A DNA stretch of 64,000 nucleotides, taken from positions 1 to 64,000 of the forward strand of contig DDUV01000081.1 in assembly GCA_002344975.1 (NCBI GenBank), given 5' to 3'. The position numbers and the translations under genes are program-made. The DNA comes from Saprospiraceae bacterium UBA2329. GTDB taxonomy: Bacteria; Bacteroidota; Bacteroidia; Chitinophagales; Saprospiraceae. Below are positions 45,209 through 53,692 of this stretch, piece after piece; the first letter of the stretch is position 1, and each line of letters starts with the position of its first letter. Below the pieces are notes generated by a model. That model was given only the letters and a program-made list of their open reading frames with translations. It searched no databases and had not been told where the DNA came from.

Positions 45209-46741
45209 ATGAAGAAATTAATTTTATCGGCTGTTTTTATGATTTTTGGAATGGCCGTATTGCAAGCCCAGACCAACACCGGCCCTTGCGGCAACGGCGG
45301 CGGTGAGTGGAAAGAAATGATCATAGAGCGGCTACTCAGAAACAAGCAATTGCTGGCCGAAGACCCTGTGCAGTTCAGGGATGTGATTTATGTGCCCGTG
45401 CGATTTCACTTGGTGGCCAATTCCAGCGGTACCGGCCGGGTCGTATTCGGGCGGGTATTGGAACAGCTTTGCAAACTCAATGAGGATTATGCCGATTTTG
45501 ATATGCAGTTTTATATCAAAGGAGTCAACGACAACATCAACAACACGGCCATTTACAATGCGCAATACAACGCCGGGTTGGTGATGAACCAGTTGAAAGA
45601 CCCCAATGCGCTCAATATCTGGATTGTGGATGTGGCTGCCCCGGCTGCACCTTCTCCGGGCGACGAGGGGGTCATATTGGGTTACTATAACCCTGGCCGT
45701 GACTGGGTAGTGGTACGTCGCGATCAGGTAGGCGCTTCTTCTGTGACGTTGCCACACGAAGTAGGCCACTTCTTCAGCCTCGACCATACGCACAACGGTT
45801 GGGACAGCACTCCCTGGTCTTCTTCTATCGGCAATCCGGCCCCGCTGTTTTCCCCCGGCGGCGTACCTACAGAGCGTCAGGACGGCAGCAACTGCGAAAA
45901 TTCAGGCGACTTTATCTGCGATACGCCGCCCGACTACAACGGCTTTGGGTTCAATGGCTGCAACTACAACATTGCCCAAGACCCTGCCGGCGTTTTTATC
46001 AATCCGGACGAGCAATTGTTTATGAGCTACTTCCTGAATTGCACCCGCAATAACTACTACTTCTCGCCTACGCAGATCAACCTCATGATGACGGACTACA
46101 ACCACTCCTCCCGCAATTATCTGCGCACCGGAGCAGTTACGCCCAATCTCACCGAAATTACCGAGGTGCCGACGCTTACTTTCCCCATCAATAACGAAAC
46201 CACGCCGGGTTACAACATCGTCAATTTCCAGTGGACGGCTGTGGCCGGCGCCGATTTTTACCTTTTGGAAATAGACCGTGTGGCCACTTTTACGCTCAAT
46301 CCGATCCGAATCATTGTAGCCGGAGCCAACTCCCGCAGCGTCACCACTTTAGAGGCCAATCGCACCTACTTTTGGCGGGTGCGCCCCTATAGCGCATACC
46401 GCACCTGCGCGTTGTCCACGCCCGTAGCCACTTTCAAAACCAACTCTACCGTGGTAGCCACCCAGGAAATCGAAGCATTGAACGAGTGGACGGTATCGCC
46501 CAATCCGATTATATCACAAGGGGCGCTTCAAATCAGCCTCCAGGCCGAGAAGTCATTTGATGGAGATTTCAGTCTGTTCAACGCAGCCGGACAACTGGTG
46601 CGCAGCCTCGGACGTCACCGCGTTCAGTCGGGCGCCACATATTTGGAATTCAGCATGGAAGGGCTGTCTTCCGGCGTATATATGCTGGCGCTCTCACACG
46701 AGGAAGGCCGGGAAATACGGCGGGTGGTGCTGGCAAAGTGA
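45209..46741 (+). CDS. secreted M43 metalloprotease with type IX sorting domain, copy 2
   Basis: The 510-residue tandem paralog of the preceding protein has the same signal-protease-FnIII-sorting layout. Signal peptide KLILSAVFMIFGMAVLQAQ. Zinc ligands are His183, His187 and His193 in PHEVGHFFSLDHTHNGWDS. The central block around CDTPPDYNGFGFNGCNYN is nearly identical to copy 1, while the prodomain-proximal and sorting regions are more diverged. One catalytic-site neighbour changes (SLKHTH to SLDHTH), which may shift specificity. The frame continues upstream inside copy 1 as an artefact; the ATG at 45209 precedes the signal. A strong terminator follows, so the two likely form one operon. Confidence 0.9.
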   Translation: MKKLILSAVFMIFGMAVLQAQTNTGPCGNGGGEWKEMIIERLLRNKQLLAEDPVQFRDVIYVPVRFHLVANSSGTGRVVFGRVLEQLCKLNEDYADFDMQFYIKGVNDNINNTAIYNAQYNAGLVMNQLKDPNALNIWIVDVAAPAAPSPGDEGVILGYYNPGRDWVVVRRDQVGASSVTLPHEVGHFFSLDHTHNGWDSTPWSSSIGNPAPLFSPGGVPTERQDGSNCENSGDFICDTPPDYNGFGFNGCNYNIAQDPAGVFINPDEQLFMSYFLNCTRNNYYFSPTQINLMMTDYNHSSRNYLRTGAVTPNLTEITEVPTLTFPINNETTPGYNIVNFQWTAVAGADFYLLEIDRVATFTLNPIRIIVAGANSRSVTTLEANRTYFWRVRPYSAYRTCALSTPVATFKTNSTVVATQEIEALNEWTVSPNPIISQGALQISLQAEKSFDGDFSLFNAAGQLVRSLGRHRVQSGATYLEFSMEGLSSGVYMLALSHEEGREIRRVVLAK

Positions 46742-46764
46742 TATTTTCTCGCCCCTTATTGCTG

Positions 46765-46803
46765 AAAAAGGCGCTTCATCGAGGTATGAGGCGCCTTTTT
46801 TTG
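46765..46803 (+). terminator. strong intrinsic terminator
   Basis: AAAAAGGCGC (46765-46774) pairs with GCGCCTTTTT (46791-46800), and inner bases TCAT/ATGA extend the stem to about 15 bp around a 6-nt loop. The stem runs into seven Ts. It ends the M43 gene pair 24 bp after the stop. Confidence 0.8.
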
Positions 46804-46916
46804 TGTGATTGCTTGCTGATTAAAATCATAGCGATAGATGGAAAACCAATCTATACTGCGGGACTGTCCATTGACCCGCATCGCACTCCTCACGCGCCTA
46901 CTTCCTGGAAATCTCG

Positions 46917-46924
46917 TACCTTCG
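46917..46924 (+). promoter_or_regulatory. TACCTTCG -7-like element for the HipA-like/DUF3037 pair
   Basis: One mismatch to TACCTTTG, 17 bp upstream of the ATG at 46942. A weak promoter would suit a toxin-like operon. Confidence 0.4.
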
Positions 46925-46941
46925 TCCCGTAAATATTTCCA

Positions 46942-47730
46942 ATGAGTTACCATCCGTCAGAACTGCGCCGAGTGAACATCATCCGCTATGTGACGCCCTT
47001 GAGGGAGGGCGGTTCGCTGCCTGCCATTGTGGAGGCGGACGATGATTTCCTGTATGTAGCGAAGTTCAGGGGTGCCGGACAGGGCACAAAAGCGCTCATT
47101 GCCGACCTCATCGGTGCAGAGATGGCCCGCGTTGCCGGCCTTCAGGTACCCGAACTCGTGCTGGCCGACCTCGACGAGTCATTTGGCCGCACAGAGCCGG
47201 ACGAGGAAATCCAGGACTTGCTGAAATTCAGTACCGGCACCAATCTTGGCGTCCATTACCTTTCCGGGGCCATCAGTTATGACCCTGTGGTGAATAAAGC
47301 AGAACCGCTGACGGCCTCGAAAATCGTGTGGTTGGATGCCTTGCTCACCAACGTGGACCGCACGGCCAGAAACACCAATATGCTCGTCTGGAACCGGGAG
47401 CTTTGGATGATTGATTTTGGGGCCGGCCTTTATTTTCATCATAGTTGGGACAATTGGGAGCAGCAATCACAGTCGGCATTCCCCCATATCAAAACACATG
47501 TACTCCTGTCGCAGGCCGCTCAATTGGACGAAGCCGACGAACTGCTGCGCCAGGCCATCACGTCCGAAATCATCGCCGCCATACTGGCCGCCATCCCCGA
47601 TGATTGGCTGCACGGACATGGTTCGCCCGACGAAATGCGCGCGGTTTATCATGATTTCCTGACCCGCCGCATCGCCGCATCTTCCACCTTTTTAAACACA
47701 GCCAAAGATGCAAGAGCGGGAATTATTTGA
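46942..47730 (+). CDS. HipA-like kinase
   Basis: The 262-residue protein has a compact HipA/PI4K-like kinase core. Seen: nucleotide-binding VAKFRGAGQGTKALIADLIG with Lys41; catalytic loop NVDRTARNTNML with Asp139, Asn144 and Asn146; and metal-binding IDFG with Asp158. It is much shorter than the 430-440 residue HipA toxin and lacks its N-terminal subdomain. It overlaps the DUF3037 gene by 23 bp, an association I recall as conserved. Target unknown. It could act as a stress or toxin-type protein kinase. Confidence 0.85.
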   Translation: MSYHPSELRRVNIIRYVTPLREGGSLPAIVEADDDFLYVAKFRGAGQGTKALIADLIGAEMARVAGLQVPELVLADLDESFGRTEPDEEIQDLLKFSTGTNLGVHYLSGAISYDPVVNKAEPLTASKIVWLDALLTNVDRTARNTNMLVWNRELWMIDFGAGLYFHHSWDNWEQQSQSAFPHIKTHVLLSQAAQLDEADELLRQAITSEIIAAILAAIPDDWLHGHGSPDEMRAVYHDFLTRRIAASSTFLNTAKDARAGII

Positions 47731-48091
47731 ATACGCAGTCATCCGTTGGGTGCCGCGGGTAGAGCGGGAGGAGTTCCTGAACGTGGGCGTGATTTTGTTT
47801 TGCAAAAAGCGCAACTTCCTGCATGTGCTGTACGAAGTGAAGGAAGATCGCCTGAAAGCCCTTTTCCCGGAATGTGAGTTGGAAGAGGTCAAATGCCACC
47901 TGGATGCTTTTGCCCGCATCGCCGCCGCCGATACATCCGCCGGATCCATCGCCCAATTGGATGCTGCCGGTCGTTTCCGCTGGCTGACGGCACAGCGCAG
48001 CACGGTCATCCAGGCCTCGAAAGTGCATCCGGGCTTATGCACAGATCCGATGGAGATGTTGGAAAGGTTGTTTGGGCAGATGGTAGGCTAA
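47708..48091 (+). CDS. DUF3037 protein
   Basis: The 127-residue protein shows the DUF3037 opening FEYAVIRWVPRVEREEFLNVGVILF. A basic/aromatic core (KKRNFLHVLYEVKEDRLKALF) and LTAQRSTVIQASKVHPG follow. There is no signal or membrane segment. The start lies inside the HipA-like gene (23-bp overlap), indicating obligate co-translation. By position it could be the antidote, substrate or adaptor of the kinase. Nothing in the sequence decides this. Confidence 0.85.
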   Translation: MQERELFEYAVIRWVPRVEREEFLNVGVILFCKKRNFLHVLYEVKEDRLKALFPECELEEVKCHLDAFARIAAADTSAGSIAQLDAAGRFRWLTAQRSTVIQASKVHPGLCTDPMEMLERLFGQMVG

Positions 48092-48182
48092 TCTGGAGAG
48101 AACCGGGCACGAGCGGCAAAGGCCGGAGACAGGGAAATAGGGTACCTGAATTTGGCGAGGTGAGGAAAAGGCTGGATAATTT

Positions 48183-49055
48183 TCACTTTAAGTGCTTCTT
48201 TATAACCGATTCTTCACGGAGTACATCTATTAACTGGCAATATGGAATTTCAATCCTCATTCCGCCTCCTCCAATGCCATTGTGTTCAAATCGCTGATAA
48301 AGAAAAACTATCCCTTCTTTAGCTATATAAAAATTGGTCGAAATAGGAATATATTCTCCGTTGATGCCATTCTCTTTGAGGGAGGTTATGTGAAAATGTT
48401 GTTTGTATTGATTGGTTAATTTGGCTTGAAGCGTATCCAATTTGTTGCTGTCAAATAATTCTTCGAATGAAATCTTTTTTCCTTTTTCAAAATCATAGTT
48501 AAATCCCACATTGTTGCCATATCCTATTGCCCCTCCCGATTTGTGTTCAAAGTCGCTATGTATTGCAGAAATGATATGAGGGCTATTGATTATCAATATT
48601 ACTTCTTCCCAATCAGTCCAGCTATGTTTTTCATCCTCAGGTGTCTTTTTAAAATACGTTTGATATGCTTTTTCATTCGTAGAAAAATAAGTTTTTGAAT
48701 CCGATTTTTTGTCAAAAACCATAAGCTCTATTTCTTTGTTGAGCTGACTTTTTTTTCCGGTGCTTTCATAAAATTGTGGATAAGAAAACTCAGCTTCGTA
48801 TCCTTCACCTTTTTCTTGAATTTTTACCATTTTATAAATCAGGGTATCTTCGGTTAATGACAATTTTAAAAGGCATTCGGGAATTTGTTCCATTTCACTG
48901 CCTTTTTCCTGAAATTCAGCGATCCGTTCGTTCCAGGTTCTCAACTGAATTTTCTGCCTGTAAGTATCACCGGTGTAAATCAAAACCAATTCACCGACTT
49001 TGATGGCTATGATAACAAGGCCAATGGCCAAAATTGAGATGATCAGTTTTTTCAT
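48183..49055 (-). CDS. membrane-anchored DUF3298/RsiV-like protein
   Basis: The 290-residue protein has one N-terminal membrane segment (IISILAIGLVIIAIKVGELVLI) and an exposed domain. The C-terminal half resembles DUF3298 (GFNYDFEKGKKISFEELFD, then FYIAKEGIVFLYQRFEHN, GGMRIEIPYCQL). In other bacteria this fold is found in PdaC and RsiV, where it binds peptidoglycan or lysozyme. No sigma factor or deacetylase is adjacent. The gene is AT-rich and convergent with DUF3037 at a 91-bp gap. Confidence 0.72.
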   Translation of the reverse strand: MKKLIISILAIGLVIIAIKVGELVLIYTGDTYRQKIQLRTWNERIAEFQEKGSEMEQIPECLLKLSLTEDTLIYKMVKIQEKGEGYEAEFSYPQFYESTGKKSQLNKEIELMVFDKKSDSKTYFSTNEKAYQTYFKKTPEDEKHSWTDWEEVILIINSPHIISAIHSDFEHKSGGAIGYGNNVGFNYDFEKGKKISFEELFDSNKLDTLQAKLTNQYKQHFHITSLKENGINGEYIPISTNFYIAKEGIVFLYQRFEHNGIGGGGMRIEIPYCQLIDVLREESVIKKHLK

Positions 49056-49132
49056 CTTCAGCTTTTAGTTCGTAAATTCATAAACACGGTCATTTTTTTT
49101 GAATAAGTTCACACCAGCACGCCAAAAACATT

Positions 49133-49879
49133 TCACCCCGCAATCCCCCGCTTCAGCCCCGCCACCAAACTCACATCCGTTTCCATCCAGTTGAACTCCT
49201 CATCGGCGGACTCGTCGCCCATGTTGATGGCGCCCCGGTACTGCATTTCGCTGCGAACGACGCCGCGCACCGCTGCATGAAACTCTTGTATTTCAGGCAC
49301 TTCCGTCAGCGGGCCAACATTATCGGGCATCAGACTGCCGCAGGCCATGATGGAGAGGCGACCGGCAGCGTATTGCGCAAAGCGGCGCAGATGCTCGAAG
49401 CCCAGCGCGGCATTGGGTTGCTGCCCCGAACTCAGGATGCGCTGCACGCCCAATTCCGCCAACTCGTCTATGGCGCGCAGCGGGTCGCGGCACATATCGA
49501 AAGCACGGTGAAAAGTGAAGGGCAGACCCTCGGCGGCCTCCAACATGAGGCGGATGCGGGCCAGGTCTATGTTGCCGTCGGGCAGGAGCGCGCCCGAAAC
49601 GATGCCGTCGGCGCCCAGTTGCCGGGCCAGCGCGATGTCTTCCAGCAGGGTATCGAATTCGATATCGGAATACAAAAAGTCGCCTTTGCGCGGTCGGATG
49701 AGCACAAACACAGGAATGTGCAGCAGCTTTTTGGCTAATACAATTTTGCCCGCGCCGGGCGTGATGCCGCCCTGATGCAGGTTGTCGCAGAGTTCGATGC
49801 GGTCGGCGCCGCCAGTTTGAGCATTGAGGGCAGAGGTAACAGATTCTACGCAGATTTCGAGTGTACGTTGGGCAGACAT
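49133..49879 (-). CDS. cutC: CutC family protein
   Basis: The 248-residue TIM-barrel protein is typical of CutC: LEICVESVTSALNAQTGGAD, RIELCDNLHQGGITPG, FVLIRPRKGDFLYSDIEF, GADGIVSGALLPDGNID, LPFTFHRAFDMCRDP and ILSSGQQPNA. It is traditionally linked to copper homeostasis, but the role is disputed. The ATG at 49879 is used; the ATG at 49906 overlaps the -7 element. It is divergent from the U32 gene through a symmetric promoter region. Confidence 0.93.
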   Translation of the reverse strand: MSAQRTLEICVESVTSALNAQTGGADRIELCDNLHQGGITPGAGKIVLAKKLLHIPVFVLIRPRKGDFLYSDIEFDTLLEDIALARQLGADGIVSGALLPDGNIDLARIRLMLEAAEGLPFTFHRAFDMCRDPLRAIDELAELGVQRILSSGQQPNAALGFEHLRRFAQYAAGRLSIMACGSLMPDNVGPLTEVPEIQEFHAAVRGVVRSEMQYRGAINMGDESADEEFNWMETDVSLVAGLKRGIAG

Positions 49880-49903
49880 ATTCAGTAGCTTGGATGAGAG
49901 GGA

Positions 49904-49929
49904 CAAAGGTAGAGATTTTCATACCTTTG
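49904..49929. promoter_or_regulatory. symmetric divergent promoters for cutC and the U32 gene
   Basis: CAAAGGTA (49904-49911; TACCTTTG on the minus strand) and TACCTTTG (49922-49929) face away from each other across 10 bp. The first lies 25 bp from the cutC ATG, the second 22 bp from the U32 ATG. Each -33 region would fall on or beyond the other -7 element, so the two polymerases should compete. Confidence 0.65.
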
Positions 49930-49951
49930 CGGCGCAATTACAAAACAGTAA

Positions 49952-51196
49952 ATGGTCAAGAAGCATATAGAGTTGATGGCCCCGGCGGGCAATTTCGAGT
50001 CTATGATGGCCGCCATACAAGGCGGAGCAGATTCGGTTTATTTCGGCATCGAGCAGTTGAACATGCGCGCCCGCGCTACCATGAATTTCACTTTAGACGA
50101 TCTGGAGGCGGTATCGAAATTGTGCAAGGAGCACGGGGTGAAATCGTACATCACCCTCAATACCATTTTGTACAACCACGACCTCAGCCTGATGAAACGC
50201 ATTGTGGACGAGGCGGTTAAGCACAATATCTCCGCCGTTATCGCCTCCGATCAGGCGGTCATCGGCTACGCGGCATCTAAAGGTTTGCCGGTACATATTT
50301 CCACTCAGGTCAATATTTCCAACATCGAAACTCTGAAATTTTACGCCCATTTTGCCGATGTCATGGTGCTGGCGCGTGAACTGAGCATGGTGCAAATGCG
50401 CGAAATCACGGAGGCTATTCAGCGCGATCAGATCACCGGTCCATCGGGGCAGTTGGTGCGCATAGAGGTGTTTGCCCACGGCGCGCTGTGCATGGCCATT
50501 TCCGGCAAGTGCTACCTGAGTCTGCACACGCACAATTCCTCGGCCAACCGGGGGGTGTGCATTCAGAATTGCCGCCGGCAGTACGAGGTGACCGACCGCG
50601 ACGAAGGACACGCTTTTCATATTGAAAACGAGTACATTATGTCGCCCAAAGACCTCAATACGCTGCCGTTTTTGGATCAGTTGCTCGACACTGGCGTGGA
50701 TGTGCTCAAAATTGAAGGTCGCGCCCGCGCCCCGGAATATGTCAAGGCCGTGACCCGCGCCTACCGGGAAGCCATCAACGCGGTGCAAAACGGCGATTTC
50801 TCGGCGGAAAAAGTAGATGCCTGGATGCAGGAGGTGGAAAAAGTATATAACCGGGGCTTTTGGGGCGGTTATTACCTCGGTAAGCAGTTGGGTGAGTGGG
50901 CCGACAGCTACGGATCCAAAGCCACCACCAAAAAAATCTACCTCGGACGCGGCGTGCATTATTTTCCAAAAGTACAGGTGGGCGAGTTCAAAATAGAAAG
51001 CCATACCCTGAAAAAAGGCGATTCGCTGCTCGTGACCGGTCCGGCTACCGGCGTTTTGGAGTTTGAAGCAGATGAAATCAGAGTGGACGACCAAACGGTG
51101 GACAGCGCCCGGCAGGGAGTGTCCTGCTCGCTGAAAGTGCCGGCCAAAATTCGCCCTTCCGATAAGCTGTACAAAATAGTGGACGCCGAAGCATGA
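49952..51196 (+). CDS. U32 family protein, TrhP-like tRNA hydroxylation enzyme
   Basis: The 414-residue protein belongs to peptidase family U32 by sequence: ELMAPAGNFESMMAAIQGGA, VYFGIEQLNMRARATMNF, VFAHGALCMAISGKCYLS, and GVCIQNCRRQY. The cysteines in CMAISGKC and VCIQNC fit the Fe-S-binding set of the TrhP/RlhA-type hydroxylases. TrhP makes 5-hydroxyuridine at tRNA position 34 with prephenate. The length and the C-terminal beta domain match TrhP/YegQ more than RlhA. It is co-translated with a ferredoxin. Actual peptidase activity is unlikely. Confidence 0.88.
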   Translation: MVKKHIELMAPAGNFESMMAAIQGGADSVYFGIEQLNMRARATMNFTLDDLEAVSKLCKEHGVKSYITLNTILYNHDLSLMKRIVDEAVKHNISAVIASDQAVIGYAASKGLPVHISTQVNISNIETLKFYAHFADVMVLARELSMVQMREITEAIQRDQITGPSGQLVRIEVFAHGALCMAISGKCYLSLHTHNSSANRGVCIQNCRRQYEVTDRDEGHAFHIENEYIMSPKDLNTLPFLDQLLDTGVDVLKIEGRARAPEYVKAVTRAYREAINAVQNGDFSAEKVDAWMQEVEKVYNRGFWGGYYLGKQLGEWADSYGSKATTKKIYLGRGVHYFPKVQVGEFKIESHTLKKGDSLLVTGPATGVLEFEADEIRVDDQTVDSARQGVSCSLKVPAKIRPSDKLYKIVDAEA

Positions 51197-51420
51197 TCAT
51201 CGTTTCTCAAAACCGCAAAAAGTGCATCGGCTGCAATTACTGCGTGGAATTGGCCCCGGAGCATTGGCGCATGTCGAAAAAAGACGGCAAAAGCGTGCTG
51301 CTGGGCGCTCAGGAAAAGCGCGGTTTTTATACGCTCCGGCTTGAGGAGGAGGCTTTTGAACAAAATCAGGCGGCAGCAAAGGCCTGCCCGGTGAACATCA
51401 TTGACGTAAGGCGAGGGTAG
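51193..51420 (+). CDS. small [4Fe-4S] ferredoxin coupled to the U32 enzyme
   Basis: The 75-residue protein has one cluster motif, KKCIGCNYCVEL (Cys11, Cys14, Cys17), and the distal Cys65 in KACPVNIIDV. No second cluster is seen. It overlaps the U32 gene by 4 bp (ATGA), so both proteins are made together. The likely role is to supply electrons to, or help assemble, the U32 Fe-S centre (inference). It is followed by a dispersed repeat and nspC. Confidence 0.9.
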   Translation: MIIVSQNRKKCIGCNYCVELAPEHWRMSKKDGKSVLLGAQEKRGFYTLRLEEEAFEQNQAAAKACPVNIIDVRRG

Positions 51421-51421
51421 T

Positions 51422-51453
51422 AGCTTGCAGCTTGCAGCTCACGGCTTGCAGCT
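51422..51453 (+). repeat. dispersed AGCTTGCAG-type intergenic repeat, copy 3
   Basis: AGCTTGCAGCTTGCAGCTCA then CGGCTTGCAGCT. The 18-base segment 51436-51453 is identical to 24661-24678. It lies between the ferredoxin stop and nspC. Confidence 0.65.
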
Positions 51454-51484
51454 TTAAAATAACACAATTAAAAAACAAGATACC

Positions 51485-52627
51485 TTGAACAACGAATACG
51501 CATCTCTCCGCTCGGCGGCTTATGTGCTGGAGGAACGCAAACTGCGCGAAAATCTGGAACTGATTCAGCGCGTACAGTCGGAAGCCGGCGTTTTCATCAT
51601 CCTGGCACTCAAGGGATTCGCCATGTGGAGCGTCTTTCCGATGGTGAAACGCTACCTCAGCGGCGCCACTGCCAGCAGCCTGCACGAAGCCCGACTCATT
51701 TTTGAAGAAATGGGCTGCAAAGCGCACACATATGCAGTGGCCTACATGCCCGACGAGTTTGATGAAATCATGGGCTACAGCAGCCATATTACCTTCAATT
51801 CCATTGCCCAATACAAGCGCTACGCCGCTGCTGTGGAGAGCTACCCGGAAAAAATATCGCCCGGCATCCGGGTGAACCCTGAATACTCGGAGGTAGAAGT
51901 AGCGCTGTACAATCCCTGCGCGCCGGGTTCCCGTTTGGGCGAAGTGTCGGACGCTTTTTATGCCGGTTTGCCGGAAGGCGTGGAAGGGCTTCATTTTCAT
52001 ACGCTGTGCGAATCGAGTTCGTATGATTTGGAAAAAGTACTGGCTGCTTTTGAGGAGCGTTTCGGGCGGTTTTTGCCGCAATTGAAATGGGTGAATTTCG
52101 GCGGCGGGCACCTGATGACGCGCAAAGGCTACGATACCGAGCACCTTATCGCGTTGTTGCGGGCATTTCGGGCGAGGCATCCGCATCTGGAGGTCATCCT
52201 CGAACCGGGCAGCGCCATTGCCTGGGAAACCGGCGTTTTGGTGGCCCACGTTTTGGATATCGTTGAAAACAAAGGCATCCAAACCGCCATCCTCGACGTG
52301 TCTTTTACTGCGCACATGCCCGACACCCTGGAAATGCCGTATCGCCCGCGCATCCGGGGCGCTGCCGACCGAACGCCCGGAAAACCCACTTATCGTATGG
52401 GCGGAGTGAGCTGTTTGTCAGGAGATTACATGCTGGAGTACAGTTTTGAAAATCCGCTTCAACCCGGCGATCAGATCATTCTGGAAGACATGATTCACTA
52501 CACGATGGTCAAAACCACCACGTTCAACGGCGTGCGGCATCCCGACATCTGCATCCTGCGGGAAACCGGCGAGATAGAAACGGTGAAGAGGTTTTCTTAC
52601 GAAGATTATCGCAACAGGCTCTCCTGA
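51485..52627 (+). CDS. nspC: carboxynorspermidine decarboxylase, TTG start
   Basis: PLP-dependent alanine-racemase-fold enzyme of 380 residues making spermidine or norspermidine from the carboxylated precursor. The PLP lysine is Lys43 in LALKGFAMWSVFP. Other landmarks are GATASSLHEARLIFEEMG, HITFNSIAQYKRY, GIRVNPEYSEVE, LHFHTLCESSSYDLEK and the C-terminal EYSFENPLQPGDQIILEDM. The frame opens with TTG AAC AAC; the next ATG is at codon 47, after the active-site lysine, so TTG is required. The partner carboxynorspermidine dehydrogenase is not in the window. Confidence 0.93.
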   Translation: MNNEYASLRSAAYVLEERKLRENLELIQRVQSEAGVFIILALKGFAMWSVFPMVKRYLSGATASSLHEARLIFEEMGCKAHTYAVAYMPDEFDEIMGYSSHITFNSIAQYKRYAAAVESYPEKISPGIRVNPEYSEVEVALYNPCAPGSRLGEVSDAFYAGLPEGVEGLHFHTLCESSSYDLEKVLAAFEERFGRFLPQLKWVNFGGGHLMTRKGYDTEHLIALLRAFRARHPHLEVILEPGSAIAWETGVLVAHVLDIVENKGIQTAILDVSFTAHMPDTLEMPYRPRIRGAADRTPGKPTYRMGGVSCLSGDYMLEYSFENPLQPGDQIILEDMIHYTMVKTTTFNGVRHPDICILRETGEIETVKRFSYEDYRNRLS

Positions 52628-52633
52628 TTTTCT

Positions 52634-53482
52634 ATGCAATACGGGCAGGCTAAGGCAAATTTGACGGCACAACTGAGTGCCCGTTTCGGCGAGGGCGAGG
52701 CGCGGGCTATGTCCCGGCTGATTTGGGAAGCGATATTCCAAAAACGGCTGTTGCCTGCCGCCGACCTTGAACTCAGTGCCGAACAATCGGAAAAATTAGC
52801 CGGTATTACAACGCGCATTCTCGACGGAGAACCGATTCAATATGTGTTGGAGCACACCTGGTTTTACGGGCTGCCATTCCGAACCGATTCGCGAGCCTTG
52901 ATTCCCCGTCCCGAAACCGAGGAGTTGGTGCATTGGATTTTGGAAACAAACGGCCCTGCTACCCGGCTTCGCGTGTTGGACATTGGCGCGGGCAGCGGCT
53001 GCATTGCGGTAACGCTGAAGAAAAAACGACCCCTTTGGGATGTGACGGCATTGGATGTCTCCGAAGCCGCATTGGCCCTGACGCTTGAAAATGCCCGCCT
53101 GCACGATTGCTCTATAGATACCATTTTGCAAGACATGCTCGATCCCACGCAATGGCTGCAATGGGGCCAATGGGATATCATTGTGAGCAACCCGCCGTAC
53201 ATTCCCCAAAATGAACGCCGCCTGATGCCGGAGCAAGTGCTGCGCCACGAGCCGGAATCCGCCTTGTTTGTACCGGACGACAAGCCCTTGCTTTTTTACG
53301 AAGCTATTTCCCGCTTTGCTATGTCGCACTTGGAGAGTAACGGGGCTTTGTATCTGGAAATCAATGAGTTTTATGCACAACAAACCCAAGCGTATCTCCG
53401 TGCCGACGATTGGCGGGACGTGCGACTTCAGCCGGACCTGCAAGGCAAGATGCGCATGATCCGCGCCTGCAAGCATTGTTAA
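52634..53482 (+). CDS. prmC: release factor glutamine N5-methyltransferase
   Basis: The 282-residue SAM-dependent enzyme methylates the GGQ glutamine of peptide-chain release factors. Seen: N-terminal helical release-factor-binding domain, RPETEELV (92-99), SAM loop VLDIGAGSGCIAVTLKK (about 114-130), and catalytic NPPY at 186-189 followed by IPQNERRLMPEQVLRHEPES. It begins 6 bp after nspC, so both are probably on one transcript. Confidence 0.95.
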   Translation: MQYGQAKANLTAQLSARFGEGEARAMSRLIWEAIFQKRLLPAADLELSAEQSEKLAGITTRILDGEPIQYVLEHTWFYGLPFRTDSRALIPRPETEELVHWILETNGPATRLRVLDIGAGSGCIAVTLKKKRPLWDVTALDVSEAALALTLENARLHDCSIDTILQDMLDPTQWLQWGQWDIIVSNPPYIPQNERRLMPEQVLRHEPESALFVPDDKPLLFYEAISRFAMSHLESNGALYLEINEFYAQQTQAYLRADDWRDVRLQPDLQGKMRMIRACKHC

Positions 53483-53530
53483 TTGCTGATTAAATTTTGA
53501 TGTTCGGCAGGCTTTTTTTGCAAAAAAAAC

Positions 53531-53560
53531 TTGCGAGTTTGATGTAAGTATGTATTTTTG
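53531..53560 (+). promoter_or_regulatory. promoter of the lamin-tail-domain gene
   Basis: TTG (53531-53533), a 19-base spacer and TATTTTTG (53553-53560) give a good vegetative promoter with a leader of about 125 bases. The remainder of 53483-53692 shows nothing notable. Confidence 0.55.
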
Positions 53561-53692
53561 AGCCGCTATTTACAAATAATGCAATTCCCCCTCGTTGCAT
53601 TTCCTCTTACATTTATTCCGAGCTTTTGAGATGCTGCATACCAACATCATGTGTATGTTTTGTCCATTCATTTCATCAATAACGCTTTCATT

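Noticed and set aside
49952..51196. Secreted collagenase-type peptidase
   Set aside because: U32 proteins carry the peptidase name historically. This one has no signal peptide, has Fe-S-type cysteines and is coupled to a ferredoxin, which favours RNA hydroxylation.
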